The position numbers and the translations under genes were made by a program. Shown here one piece after another: positions 17,376 through 26,109 of a stretch of 59,692 nt of DNA (the first letter of the stretch is position 1; each line of letters starts with the position of its first letter). Source of the stretch: Nitrospiraceae bacterium (GTDB lineage Bacteria > Nitrospirota > Thermodesulfovibrionia > UBA6902). The stretch is taken from the NCBI GenBank assembly GCA_003599505.1, contig QZKO01000062.1, forward strand, positions 1 to 59,692, read 5' to 3'. The notes beneath the pieces are model-generated. The model ran no database searches. It was not told where the DNA came from and saw only the letters and a list, made by a program, of their open reading frames with translations.

Positions 17376-18574
17376 ACGTACTCCTTTAATATAACAGCAG
17401 CATTTGAACCGCCGAAACCAAATGAGTTGGAGAGAACGGTTTTAATATTATGACCAACCGCTTGTTTTACAATGTTCAGACCGCACCCGGGATCAGGGTT
17501 TTCATAGTTGAGCGTAGGAGGCACCGTCTTGTGCCTTATGGCTAAAAGAGATATGACCGCTTCCACTGCGCCTGCGCCTCCCAGTATATGCCCTACCATG
17601 GATTTCGTGGAGCTTACAGGTATGTCTCCGGCCCTTTCCCCAAGGGCTGAGACAATCGCATTCGTTTCCATAGTGTCGTTATATTTTGTACCGGTCCCAT
17701 GGGCATTTATGTAATCAATAACCGGCTTGCCGGCATCATTCCACGCCCTTGTTATGGCGAGCGCCGCTGATCTTCCCGAGGGCTCCGGAGCGGTCATATG
17801 GTATGCGTCGGAAGCCTCCCCGTATCCGGCTGCTTCGCCGAGAATCTTCGCACCCCGTCCGATCGCATGTCCGGCTTCTTCGAGGACCAGGATTCCCGCT
17901 CCTTCTCCGAGGGCAAGGCCGTCCCTGTTTCTGTCAAAAGGCCTGCATAAAGAGGGGGACAGCGCCATCAGAGAGTTAAAGCCTGCAAACGTAAACTCGC
18001 ACATCGTGTCATACCCTCCGCATACGGCTATATCGCAGCAGCCGCTCCGGATAGAATTCAAGGCATGGCCTATCGCATTAGAGCCTGAAGCGCACGCGTT
18101 GGAGAATATCATAAAATCTCCCGCAAAGTTAAACTCCCGCATGAGATTTACCGCCTGGTTATAAGCAAGATAATCGTTTAAAAGAGAAAGCCTGGCCCTA
18201 TTCAATCCTTTTGCTATTGTCTCACGGTGAAACAGCTCTCCAGAAAGCATGCCGCCAAGCGTGGTCCCGAGCGATAAAAGCGCCGGCTTGTCTTTTATGA
18301 TATCAACAATGCCTGACTCCAGAAGCGCTTCACGGGCAGTATGCACAAGAAGATGTGTGGCGCGGTCAAGTCTTTTGTCCCTTAAATTATTAAAAAATGT
18401 TTTTTTAAATCCCTTTATTTCCCCGCCCTGTCCGGCCATGTAACCGGAAGCATCGAACGAAGTAATGTTTTTTATGCCGGACACGCCTGCCTGCGTTCTT
18501 TCCCAGTTTATATCTTTTCCTGTCCCATGGGCAGTGGATATGCCGATGCCTGTTATGACAACCCTTCTATTCAT
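17372..18574 (-). CDS. beta-ketoacyl-ACP synthase (FabF-like), catalytic partner of the CLF-like protein
   Basis: A 400-residue enzyme with Cys161 in SNACASGSNAIGH, a His in NAHGTGTKYNDTMET and a His in SMVGHILGGAGAVE, all as in FabF. The C-terminal NSFGFGGSNAAVIL is the usual KS gatekeeping loop. It should carry out chain elongation on the dedicated ACP. It overlaps the small membrane protein gene by 8 bases upstream and the CLF-like gene by 4 bases downstream, suggesting co-translation and a KS-CLF complex. Its retained active site separates it from the two degenerate paralogues nearby. Confidence 0.9.
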   Translation of the reverse strand: MNRRVVITGIGISTAHGTGKDINWERTQAGVSGIKNITSFDASGYMAGQGGEIKGFKKTFFNNLRDKRLDRATHLLVHTAREALLESGIVDIIKDKPALLSLGTTLGGMLSGELFHRETIAKGLNRARLSLLNDYLAYNQAVNLMREFNFAGDFMIFSNACASGSNAIGHALNSIRSGCCDIAVCGGYDTMCEFTFAGFNSLMALSPSLCRPFDRNRDGLALGEGAGILVLEEAGHAIGRGAKILGEAAGYGEASDAYHMTAPEPSGRSAALAITRAWNDAGKPVIDYINAHGTGTKYNDTMETNAIVSALGERAGDIPVSSTKSMVGHILGGAGAVEAVISLLAIRHKTVPPTLNYENPDPGCGLNIVKQAVGHNIKTVLSNSFGFGGSNAAVILKEYV

Positions 18575-18773
18575 GTTTTTTCCTGCGCCTCCGGAGAACC
18601 CCCGGTTTCCCGGACCCGTTGTAAAAAAATGTCAACAACACCGCGATAATCACGAAGATAATCAGAAATCCGGCGATTCCTGTAATAACAACAAAAGCAG
18701 TTAAGGCGCCTGCCAGTATAAAATAAACAATTAATGTGCCAAGAAGCGATCTGAAAAAATAACCGTCTATCAT
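18567..18773 (-). CDS. small two-helix membrane protein
   Basis: A 68-residue protein made almost wholly of two hydrophobic helices (about 7-33 and 35-52) with a strongly basic C-terminus (RRRRKKHE), predicting an inner-membrane protein with its tail in the cytoplasm. No family is recognised. It is tightly packed: ATGA overlap with the deacetylase upstream and an 8-base overlap with the ketosynthase downstream. That makes it a genuine operon member. It could anchor the ketosynthase complex or help transport, but this is a guess from position. Confidence 0.7.
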   Translation of the reverse strand: MIDGYFFRSLLGTLIVYFILAGALTAFVVITGIAGFLIIFVIIAVLLTFFYNGSGKPGVLRRRRKKHE

Positions 18774-19594
18774 CCGTTTAAGCCGAGCACTTCTCTGATC
18801 GGGGCAAAGGATAAATGCCTGAGCAGGCCTTCAATCTTCCCGGGGGTAGCTTTTATATTGAAATAGTGCATAAACTTTCTGCTGAGAGGCAGGTCTATTT
18901 CAGGCTGCTCCATGTCAAATTCCCACGGATGAATATAAACCATCGCCGGGCGCTTTTCCCTGTTTATTCTGTTTAATTTTGAAATAACATAAAAGTATGG
19001 GAACATCCTTAGAGGCAAGCCTCCGCTGAAAGGGAGATTCTCCCGGAAGAACCTTGTGGTAGTCAAAGGGAATTCCCATATCTCACCGTATTCGGTGTTG
19101 AATATACATGGATAAAAAGGGAAATCCCTCTCTCCCATTCCGGTGAGAGGGACCATACTTGAATCATAAATAATACCAAGCTTTCTGAGAGTTCCAAGCG
19201 CCCAGGGAGTTACTTTTCTTATTGACCATTCAGGCGCCCTGAAACCGATCACCCGCTCGTTGGTAATAGAAGATATGACGTCAACAGACCTTGCGACATC
19301 ATCCCCGAATTCCTGGTCCGTAAGTTCAAATATCCTTCTGTGATAAAAACCATGTGTTGCTATTTCATGACCTTCGCTTTTGATTTCCAGGATAAGTTCC
19401 GGCTCTCTTGAGGCAATATATCCAAGTACAAAAAATGTGGCTTTTGTTTTATAACGCCGTAAAAGCGTAAGTACTTTTTCCGTATTTCTTATGACCCGGC
19501 TTTCATAACTGTCCCAGTTGCGCGGGTCCGAACATCCCTCAACGTCGCATATGTGGTACCAGTCTTCGAGATCAACAGTAAGCGCATTTTTCAT
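18770..19594 (-). CDS. polysaccharide deacetylase family protein (XrtA/PEP-CTERM-type)
   Basis: A 274-residue NodB-fold hydrolase. DLEDWYH (8-14) and HEIATHGFYH carry the Asp and His metal ligands, FRAPEWS is the third motif, and IHPWEFD near the C-terminus is the DUF3473-type ending of the group found beside exopolysaccharide loci. These enzymes remove acetyl groups from N-acetyl sugars. There is no signal peptide, so it probably acts in the cytoplasm on a lipid-linked sugar. Together with the GT2 enzyme it suggests that the lipid carries an amino-sugar head group. It is ATGA-coupled to the TPR gene upstream. Confidence 0.87.
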   Translation of the reverse strand: MKNALTVDLEDWYHICDVEGCSDPRNWDSYESRVIRNTEKVLTLLRRYKTKATFFVLGYIASREPELILEIKSEGHEIATHGFYHRRIFELTDQEFGDDVARSVDVISSITNERVIGFRAPEWSIRKVTPWALGTLRKLGIIYDSSMVPLTGMGERDFPFYPCIFNTEYGEIWEFPLTTTRFFRENLPFSGGLPLRMFPYFYVISKLNRINREKRPAMVYIHPWEFDMEQPEIDLPLSRKFMHYFNIKATPGKIEGLLRHLSFAPIREVLGLNG

Positions 19595-20349
19595 TTATAC
19601 CTGTTTAAACGCTCCCGGGCTGAAACCGCCCATTTGCTGTCAGGTTGAGCAGAGACGGCCAGATTCCAGAAGTCGGCAGCGCCTGTTTTATTATTAAATA
19701 CCAGCATTTCAAGGTCGCCGATCCTGCAATAGACTTCAGCTTTTCTGTCAGCCGGCAATTCACCGGATTCGAGCGCGGATTTGTATGCTTTTCTTGCTGT
19801 CTGCCCTCTGTCTTCTCTTTCATCCCAGGCATTATTCGTTTCTCTTTCTTCAAATATTGTTGCCTCTCTTGATTCTTTTGCCAGTTTAGCATAAATGTCT
19901 CCCTGTAGAATAAGGGCGTCTGCGTTTCCCGGTTTATAATAAAATATTTTCTTAAACCCGCCTGCAACTTCATTTTCCCTGTCTATGAGCGCTCCGAATT
20001 TGACATAGAGAATCCAGTAATCACTATTAGTATAATTGCTGCGGTAAAGGTTCTTTATTCTTGCCTGCGCTTCTCTTGCCGTCGACTTCCAATTCGGATC
20101 GCCGGACTCTTTCATTACCCTGCTTTTCTCCAATAAAGCTTCAACAAGGAGAAAGTGATATCCGGTATCTGTATTACCGGAAGCCAATCCGGACAATATT
20201 CCGATCGCTTCGTCATATTTCTCTTCACTCATCAGGCTCAGAGCCTTTTGATAAGCAGCCTCACTGGTTAATGTTTCGGAAGCGGATAAGCTTGCAAACG
20301 TCAGAAAACACAACGCGATGCCGGATATTAACATCTTGAATAATTTCAT
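19591..20349 (-). CDS. exported TPR protein
   Basis: A 252-residue protein with a Sec signal peptide (KLFKMLISGIALCFLTFASLSASE; cleavage probably after SASA-like residues near 24). The rest is helical repeats of the TPR type (AYQKALSLMSEEKYDEAIGIL near 33-53, then PGNADALILQGDIYAKLA). The signal peptide lacks a clear lipobox, so it is likely a soluble periplasmic protein. It lies between the ATP-grasp and deacetylase genes. It may be an adaptor between the inner-membrane exporter and outer-membrane delivery. TPR proteins are too general for a firmer call. Confidence 0.75.
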   Translation of the reverse strand: MKLFKMLISGIALCFLTFASLSASETLTSEAAYQKALSLMSEEKYDEAIGILSGLASGNTDTGYHFLLVEALLEKSRVMKESGDPNWKSTAREAQARIKNLYRSNYTNSDYWILYVKFGALIDRENEVAGGFKKIFYYKPGNADALILQGDIYAKLAKESREATIFEERETNNAWDEREDRGQTARKAYKSALESGELPADRKAEVYCRIGDLEMLVFNNKTGAADFWNLAVSAQPDSKWAVSARERLNRYK

Positions 20350-20395
20350 CGCCCCTCCGTTTTATAAACTGAATATACCCGCAAAACGGGTTTTG

Positions 20396-21571
20396 CTATC
20401 TCCTGATTATTCCTCTCATTTCCCTGTCTGATAGAAATGAAAATACTGACGATACGCGCCCTAATAAAGGCAACGGGTCTTTAAGAGAAAATATGTCATC
20501 CTTAATTGTCATATTAAAAAACCCCGGCTTCATCTTGAATCTGTCAGGGTTATAAAGAAAGTGTAACAGATCGCCGGGGACCACAAATCTGCACATTACT
20601 CCCGTCCTGTAATCGTGAACAGGCTCCACATCACCCTTAACAGCTAACTGATACAGCAGATACGGAAAATCCACACCTGCCTCTATCGCAAGCTGGAGCG
20701 AGCCCCAGAATCTTGGGTTTACCTCAAGGAGCTTCGGCTTTCCGTCCCTCGGGTCTATGATAAATTCGACATGAGCTACCCCGGTCCACCTGAAATCCCT
20801 CAGTATGGATTCGGCTATATTTTTCACATCGTCCCTTTTTATGCTTTCACGCAGTGTGCTGGGGCCTCCTTCGACAGGATACTCTCTCAGGCGTCTGTAC
20901 ACAAACGAGGCCCATACTTCAGATTCATTATTCAGCAGAAGGCACACCCCGATCGCGCCCCCCCCGCCTTTTGGAATATATTCCTGAATTATGGGAAAAG
21001 GATAGGTATTGTGGACCTTACAATACGACTCTGCAAAATCCTTCCTGTTTTTCACATATACGATCCCTCTTGAACCGGAGCTTGCGCGCGGTTTTATCAC
21101 AACAGGAAAATCAAGTTTATTTTTTAACTTATCCAGGCCGGAAAGATCATGGACTATGCGTGTTAAGGGGATATCAAGTTTCTTCTGACGCGCATACTCC
21201 ATCAGAAAGGCCTTGTCCTGCAGCTTCATACATAACGCCGTATCCGCAAAAGGAATCTTGCAATACCGGGCAAAACGTCCGGAATGCTCTGTCAGCAGGT
21301 TCTGTGTGGAAAGTTCTGTTGGGAAGATGACGTCATAGCGGTATTCCTTTAATTCGGCTTCAAGCCAGTCCAGGAACCCAGCGCTTTTCTCTACGGGTGA
21401 AGGATATACGATGCGTCTGCTGCAATATTTTGAAAATAATGCAGTTGCAAATCTTGTCTTCTCACCGGCGGCAACGAAGAACCCCCTTTTGCCGAAAGAC
21501 CTCACGACAGCCAGAGATTTGTTCCACATGCCGTCGAGAATTAATACTCTTTTTTTGTCAGCGCAGGTCAT
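20396..21571 (-). CDS. ATP-grasp ligase
   Basis: A 391-residue protein of the carboxylate-amine/thiol ligase superfamily. It has an N-terminal pre-ATP-grasp domain, then PVVIKPRASSGSRGIVYV (about 157-174) with the ATP-binding Lys, IIQEYIPKGGGGAIG, and the metal-binding acidic residue and Asn in LLEVNPRFWGSL. Such enzymes join a carboxylate, through an acyl phosphate, to an amine. In this cluster it could add an amino acid or amine to the lipid or to the sugar freed by the deacetylase. It overlaps the radical SAM gene upstream by 4 bases. Confidence 0.85.
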   Translation of the reverse strand: MTCADKKRVLILDGMWNKSLAVVRSFGKRGFFVAAGEKTRFATALFSKYCSRRIVYPSPVEKSAGFLDWLEAELKEYRYDVIFPTELSTQNLLTEHSGRFARYCKIPFADTALCMKLQDKAFLMEYARQKKLDIPLTRIVHDLSGLDKLKNKLDFPVVIKPRASSGSRGIVYVKNRKDFAESYCKVHNTYPFPIIQEYIPKGGGGAIGVCLLLNNESEVWASFVYRRLREYPVEGGPSTLRESIKRDDVKNIAESILRDFRWTGVAHVEFIIDPRDGKPKLLEVNPRFWGSLQLAIEAGVDFPYLLYQLAVKGDVEPVHDYRTGVMCRFVVPGDLLHFLYNPDRFKMKPGFFNMTIKDDIFSLKDPLPLLGRVSSVFSFLSDREMRGIIRR

Positions 21572-22926
21572 TTTGTTTTCCGGAATAATTTACGTACCAC
21601 AGGCGCATTGTTTCTGAATGCCTTCATAAAACCTTTCACAGCGCGCCGGCTGCGCACATAGTATCTTATATACGCCCATATCAGCAACAGGTGCATTACG
21701 GCAAAAGGCACCTTCCTGTGTCTGAACACCAGATGAAACCCGTCATAAAGATGCCATTTCCTGTGGCGCAGGAGATTTGATATGTTCTTATGGAGGGTCG
21801 TGCCGGGGTAAGGGGTCAGAATAGTGAACTGCGCTACAGAGGTGTCGAGTCTCCTCGCAAACTTTATGGTATTCAGCATCATTTTCAGATCGTCATTGAT
21901 ACCGCCGAGTATATAGCTCGCAAAAACTTCTATTCCGTTCTCTTTCAGCAGGCTCACTGCTTTGTGGGGAACATCGTTGGTCAGGCCTTTATTGAATTCC
22001 TTAAGTGTAGAGGGGTTTACACTCTCAACTCCGATATAAACGGTTTTCGCCCCTGATTTCGACATAAGCCGGACCATGTCCTCATTTTTCAGAAGTGTAT
22101 TAGGTGTTGACAGGCACCACCACCATATATCAAGCCCGCTCTCAATCATCAGTGAGCATATCTCTTTTACACGCTCAGGGGATACCGTGAAATTGTCATC
22201 GCAGAACGCGACCGCCCTGTAACCGTACTTATGGTAAACCTCTTTTATCTCAGCCATTACGGAAGGAGCGCTTCTCGCCCTCCATATATTTCCATACATT
22301 CTCGGCGTAAGACAAAAGTTGCAGTTATGCGTGCATCCCCTGCTTGAAGAAATGACCGCCACCGGTCTTTTCCCTCCATACCTCAGCCCCGTCTTCCTGT
22401 AGGCTTCAATGTCGGCAAGATGTCTTGCCGGTAAAGGCAGGGCGTCAAGGTCCTGTATAAGCTCCGGCAGCGGCGTGCTTACAATGCGGCCCTTGTTTAA
22501 ATAGCTTAAGCCCTTTATTGATGACAGGTCTGTGCCTTTTTCAATTCCTTCCAGGAGCGCAGGGAATGTTATCTCTCCTTCGCCTTTGACTATGAAATCA
22601 ACACAGCCGCTTTTCAGAATTTCTTCATCCGAAAACGCAGGATGGGGCCCTCCCATTACAACGGTGCGGCCCTGGGCCCTGCCCCTTTTTGCTATTTCCA
22701 GGGCGCCCTGAAAACGCTTTGTATCAGTCGTGATTCCGACTATGTCGTAATTTTTAAAATCATAAGCGGAAGGGTTATGCCCCGAAATGCGAAAATCTTC
22801 TACCCTGACGTCATGCCCGCTTTGCTCGGCAACAGCGGCTACATATAGAAGACCCAGCGGAGGAAATACGAAACCAAAGGTCTCAAACACATTTACAGTC
22901 TTCGGATTTGCAAGCAGGATTTTCAA
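21568..22926 (-). CDS. B12-binding-type radical SAM enzyme (second of three)
   Basis: A 452-residue protein. The N-terminal Rossmann-like domain (PPLGLLYVAAVAEQSGHDV, VVMGGPHPAFSDEE, FIVKGEGE) is the cobalamin-domain pattern, and the radical SAM core has C198, C202 and C205 in SRGCTHNCNFC. A later YPGTTLH is typical of this group. It ends with a basic region. Family members include hopanoid-modifying and C-methylating enzymes, so action on lipid-like substrates has precedent. It is ATGA-coupled to the ATP-grasp gene and is 74 bases downstream of another B12-type radical SAM gene. Substrate unknown. Confidence 0.86.
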   Translation of the reverse strand: MKILLANPKTVNVFETFGFVFPPLGLLYVAAVAEQSGHDVRVEDFRISGHNPSAYDFKNYDIVGITTDTKRFQGALEIAKRGRAQGRTVVMGGPHPAFSDEEILKSGCVDFIVKGEGEITFPALLEGIEKGTDLSSIKGLSYLNKGRIVSTPLPELIQDLDALPLPARHLADIEAYRKTGLRYGGKRPVAVISSSRGCTHNCNFCLTPRMYGNIWRARSAPSVMAEIKEVYHKYGYRAVAFCDDNFTVSPERVKEICSLMIESGLDIWWWCLSTPNTLLKNEDMVRLMSKSGAKTVYIGVESVNPSTLKEFNKGLTNDVPHKAVSLLKENGIEVFASYILGGINDDLKMMLNTIKFARRLDTSVAQFTILTPYPGTTLHKNISNLLRHRKWHLYDGFHLVFRHRKVPFAVMHLLLIWAYIRYYVRSRRAVKGFMKAFRNNAPVVRKLFRKTK

Positions 22927-23000
22927 CCCCTTAATACCCCCTGATGATAGTCGCTTGTTAAGGTGAGCCTGTCAAACCATGACGGACAATGAAGACATCC

Positions 23001-24344
23001 TCACGCATTAAGATTCGTCTCATATGTGAAATTCTGTCTGTGCCGGATAGTTTTTTTTATCGTCTGCCTGAATCCGAAGTTCATGGGATAAAAAAAGTTC
23101 TTATATGTCCCGTTACCCCGGAGTCTTTTAAAGATGGAAGAATAAGAAAAACTCTCTTTTAATACCTGATGGTATCCTTCAAGAAGTTTTTCCGGCTTCA
23201 TCAGTTTAGGCATATAGACGACATTGTTTGTATTGTAGTTGGACCAGTCCCTGTCAATCAGTCTCCCTTCAGCGAGCATTTTCGAATAAAGCGCGGTGCC
23301 GGGATACGGCGTCAGTATCGAGAAATAACAGACGTCGATCTTTGCCTTATTAATAAACTCGACCATACGGTCAAATACCCCTTCATCATCATGGTCAAAG
23401 CCCAGCACAAAAGAACCGTCCACGCCAAGCCCATAATCGTGCATCTTCTTTACAACATCAATATAATCCTGCGGCTTGTTGAAGGTCTTGCCGGCATTCG
23501 TGAGGTTGTCAGGGGATAAACTCTCAAAGCCTATTAAAATACCCATGCATCCGCTCTTTCTGAAAAGCATCAGCATCTCATCGTCCTTTGCGATGTTTAC
23601 CGACGTCTGTCCCAGCCACTTGAGGTTGTAAGGGACTATCCTGGTTAATAATTCTTTTGCGTGTCTCCTGCTGCTTATTATGTTGTCGTCGGCAAAAAAG
23701 ACAACGTTCTTCAGGGTAAACCTGCCTTCAAAGGGCTTAAGGTTCCTGATCTCTTTTTCGACCTCATCAACAGGCCTGTTCCTGAATTTGCCTCCGAAGG
23801 AGCTTGTAACGGAGCAGAATTCGCAGTTGTGAGGACATCCTCTTGTAGTTTCCACGGCATGGAGCGGCAGATATCCTTTGTCCCTGTAAAGTCTCCAGTC
23901 CGGCGCAGGACGGTTGGCGAGTGAAGGATAGCCGTTTTCATGCTTATACATTCTCTTGAGGTTTCCCCTGGTGCAGTCGTCAAGAACTTTATCCCATAGG
24001 TCCTCAGCCTCTCCAATTACAACACTGTCGCAGTGCTGAAGCGCCTCTTCCGGCATCTTTGATATATGCATGCCGCCCATCACGACTTTCACTCCCCTTT
24101 CCCTGAACTTATCAGCTATCTCATACCCCCTTTTGGCCGCAGGGGTCATCGCTGTAATCCCCACAAGATCAACATCTGCGCTGAAATTTATCGCCTCTAC
24201 CTTTTCGTCGGTAATGCTGACCTTCCAGTCAGGCGGCGTCAGTGAAGCCACTTTCAGAAGCCCGAGGTAAGGCACGCGGAAATAAAAGTCTCCCCCGAGA
24301 AGACTTTTGGATGCTAACGGTGAGATGAGTAAAAGGTTCTTCAT
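23001..24344 (-). CDS. B12-binding-type radical SAM enzyme (third of three, DUF4070-like C-terminus)
   Basis: A 447-residue protein from MKNLLLISPL; the frame continues 10 codons upstream, but this start sits 4 bases after the DUF4410 stop. The N-terminal domain shows VVMGGMHISKMPEEAL and VVIGEAEDLW, and the radical SAM cluster Cys are C170, C174 and C177 in TRGCPHNCEFC. The C-terminal part (YPGTALYSKMLAEGRLIDRDWSNYN) resembles the DUF4070 extension of B12 radical SAM proteins. It differs enough from the other two B12-type enzymes of the cluster to be a separate step. Substrate unknown. Confidence 0.86.
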   Translation of the reverse strand: MKNLLLISPLASKSLLGGDFYFRVPYLGLLKVASLTPPDWKVSITDEKVEAINFSADVDLVGITAMTPAAKRGYEIADKFRERGVKVVMGGMHISKMPEEALQHCDSVVIGEAEDLWDKVLDDCTRGNLKRMYKHENGYPSLANRPAPDWRLYRDKGYLPLHAVETTRGCPHNCEFCSVTSSFGGKFRNRPVDEVEKEIRNLKPFEGRFTLKNVVFFADDNIISSRRHAKELLTRIVPYNLKWLGQTSVNIAKDDEMLMLFRKSGCMGILIGFESLSPDNLTNAGKTFNKPQDYIDVVKKMHDYGLGVDGSFVLGFDHDDEGVFDRMVEFINKAKIDVCYFSILTPYPGTALYSKMLAEGRLIDRDWSNYNTNNVVYMPKLMKPEKLLEGYHQVLKESFSYSSIFKRLRGNGTYKNFFYPMNFGFRQTIKKTIRHRQNFTYETNLNA

Positions 24345-24348
24345 TTTA

Positions 24349-24885
24349 CTATTGATTAATATTTTTAGAAACAAACTCTGTTGAATAGCGCCCTATTAAT
24401 TCCGTCATTTGAAGCTCTATACTCTCCCCGCTCCTTAATGAAGCGGCTCCGAATCGTTGATATTCTTTCGAATCTTTAAGCTGAGGAGGTGTTCCTTCCA
24501 GCCATTCCGCTGTCATTCGCATATGTGCCTTGCCGGCTCCAAGACCTACCCAGAAACGCAACGCGCGATTACCTGCAGTGAAAACATCAATAAACACTCT
24601 CAAAGTTACGTTTGTTTTATCTGCCTCTCCGGATATTACTTTGATTGACGGAAACTTGTTGTTTATATGTTTTATTATTTCTTTTTCTATAGCCGACAGG
24701 TCATCTTTAGGCAAGGCGTTACCGGCTGTTCTGTCTACTACCTCCAATTTCAGCAAAGAAATATTTTCCTGTATGGCTGTCTGAACATCTTTTATTTCAT
24801 TGTCAAGGATCTCGGCTGCCGGTAAGTTTGAAATTAAGAATATGGAAATTATAACTATGATGCCGATGAATTTATATTTCTTCAT
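24349..24885 (-). CDS. DUF4410-like exported protein
   Basis: A 178-residue protein with a hydrophobic N-terminus (about 6-24, ending NLPAAE) that looks like a signal peptide. The central VTLRVFIDVFTAGNRALRFWVGLGAGKAHM is the conserved core of DUF4410, a periplasmic or envelope family of unknown function. There is no lipobox Cys. It overlaps the SPASM gene by 14 bases and lies 4 bases before a B12-type radical SAM gene, so it belongs to the operon. With the LolA-like and TPR proteins it makes a set of exported components that could carry the product across the periplasm. Confidence 0.72.
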   Translation of the reverse strand: MKKYKFIGIIVIISIFLISNLPAAEILDNEIKDVQTAIQENISLLKLEVVDRTAGNALPKDDLSAIEKEIIKHINNKFPSIKVISGEADKTNVTLRVFIDVFTAGNRALRFWVGLGAGKAHMRMTAEWLEGTPPQLKDSKEYQRFGAASLRSGESIELQMTELIGRYSTEFVSKNINQ

Positions 24886-25981
24886 AGTCCCTCACTTTCT
24901 GTAAGCTGCTTTCCTTTACCCACTTAAAATACACAATCGACCCTATCTGCTTTACAAAGGCATTGAGCAGATTTCTGTCCCCGAGACATTGTTTACAATA
25001 AGGATGTACAACTCTGAAACTGTTAAAGCCCTTCACTACTTCCTGCACCGCCTCCTTCCCGAGATAATCTGCAATTGAAGTGTCTCCGCAATTATATGAT
25101 GAAGTCCTGCCGTCAAAATCCGTACAGCAAAAGGTATAGTCCCCGTTCCATAATATGCCGAAGTTTTCCTGTATCCCCGGACAGTATCCGAATACAGCGT
25201 TCACATTTTTCTTATCGAAGTGTACGGACCAATCCCCCATTACCCTTGTGTGGAATTGTAAATGACTGCTTATATTAATTGTATTTTCCTTAAATGTCCA
25301 TATTTTTTTTATCTGGTTTACAGGAATTTTCCCCCCCTCTAATAAGAGGGGATTAAGGGGCGTGTCCCAATCTTTTGCGATCTTTTCATACCATAACATC
25401 AGATATTTTTTAAGATCGGAGGTCCTGTCCGCGATGCTGACCTCCGGGAAGATCGGGATTATCAGTCTCCTTAGCGGAGATGAAAGAAAGCTGACGGTCA
25501 ATTTCGTACTGCAATTACCTGTTAAAAAATATTTTGCTATTGAGATTATTTTATCGGCATAATCATCAAAAGTTATGCCCTTTGCCCCTCTGTATGAAAA
25601 GGTCTTTTCATCGGGGGTCTGCAGAGAAACGATTATCTGTCCGATACCGGCCCTTATAAGTTCCTGCAGCATCTTTGCATCAAGACGGCTCCCGTTGGTT
25701 GTGAGACAGGTTTCAATACCCCTGTCACTTGCATACTGAACAATGTCAACCAAGCGCGGGTGCAGGGAAGGCTCCCCCATTACATGAAAGAGCAGGAGCT
25801 TTATCAGTCCCTTCCCGGCCACGTTATCTATAATGGAGCGCGCCGTCTCAACAGACATCATCCCTTTCTTTCTTTTCATCTTTGAATCAGGGCAGAACTC
25901 GCAGGAAAAGTTACAGATATTTGTAAGCTCCATGTGCAGCCTGTTGATGGGAAGTTTTATGGCGCCTATTTGTTTATTCAT
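24872..25981 (-). CDS. SPASM-type radical SAM enzyme with an in-frame repeat insertion
   Basis: This 369-residue protein has C23, C27 and C30 in NICNFSCEFC for the radical SAM cluster and a Cys-rich C-terminus (FGYCPGIQ, YTFCCTDFDG, HPYCKQC) of the SPASM type. The start MNKQIGAIKL was chosen over an upstream ATG because the extension is atypical. Around residues 205-218 the protein reads TPLNPLLLEGGK, encoded by a palindromic repeat found in intergenic DNA of many bacteria, so the gene has taken up a small repeat in frame. Function is unknown; operon context ties it to the lipid pathway. Confidence 0.84.
   Translation of the reverse strand: MNKQIGAIKLPINRLHMELTNICNFSCEFCPDSKMKRKKGMMSVETARSIIDNVAGKGLIKLLLFHVMGEPSLHPRLVDIVQYASDRGIETCLTTNGSRLDAKMLQELIRAGIGQIIVSLQTPDEKTFSYRGAKGITFDDYADKIISIAKYFLTGNCSTKLTVSFLSSPLRRLIIPIFPEVSIADRTSDLKKYLMLWYEKIAKDWDTPLNPLLLEGGKIPVNQIKKIWTFKENTINISSHLQFHTRVMGDWSVHFDKKNVNAVFGYCPGIQENFGILWNGDYTFCCTDFDGRTSSYNCGDTSIADYLGKEAVQEVVKGFNSFRVVHPYCKQCLGDRNLLNAFVKQIGSIVYFKWVKESSLQKVRDYEEI
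25331..25360. repeat. palindromic repeat inserted in a radical SAM gene
   Basis: A hairpin CCCCTCT (25334-25340), loop AATA, AGAGGGG (25345-25351), flanked by C-rich and GGGG tracts. On the coding (minus) strand it encodes TPLNPLLLEGGK without breaking the frame. It has the look of a short mobile palindromic element. Confidence 0.65.
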
Positions 25982-26036
25982 GTGTTCTCTTCTTCCACCG
26001 CGCCCCGATATATGGAAGCGCTCCAATGATTACCAT
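25974..26036 (-). CDS. possible 20-residue membrane peptide between lolA-like and SPASM genes
   Basis: ATG at 26036 gives MVIIGALPYIGARWKKRTHE, a hydrophobic stretch with a basic tail. The stop overlaps the start of the SPASM gene (ATGAATAA). The same frame is open without a stop back to the LolA-like stop codon at 26110, adding hydrophilic and hydrophobic residues (VIPAARRVGPSPVSLTI), but holds no standard start there. No Shine-Dalgarno precedes the ATG. It could be a coupled small membrane protein or the decayed end of a larger one. Recorded because it fills an otherwise empty 128-base gap. Confidence 0.25.
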   Translation of the reverse strand: MVIIGALPYIGARWKKRTHE

Positions 26037-26109
26037 TATTGTTAGGGAAACGGGAGAGGGCCCGACACGCCTGGCCGCCGGAATGACGCCTGAACTGATT
26101 AAGCAGGCG

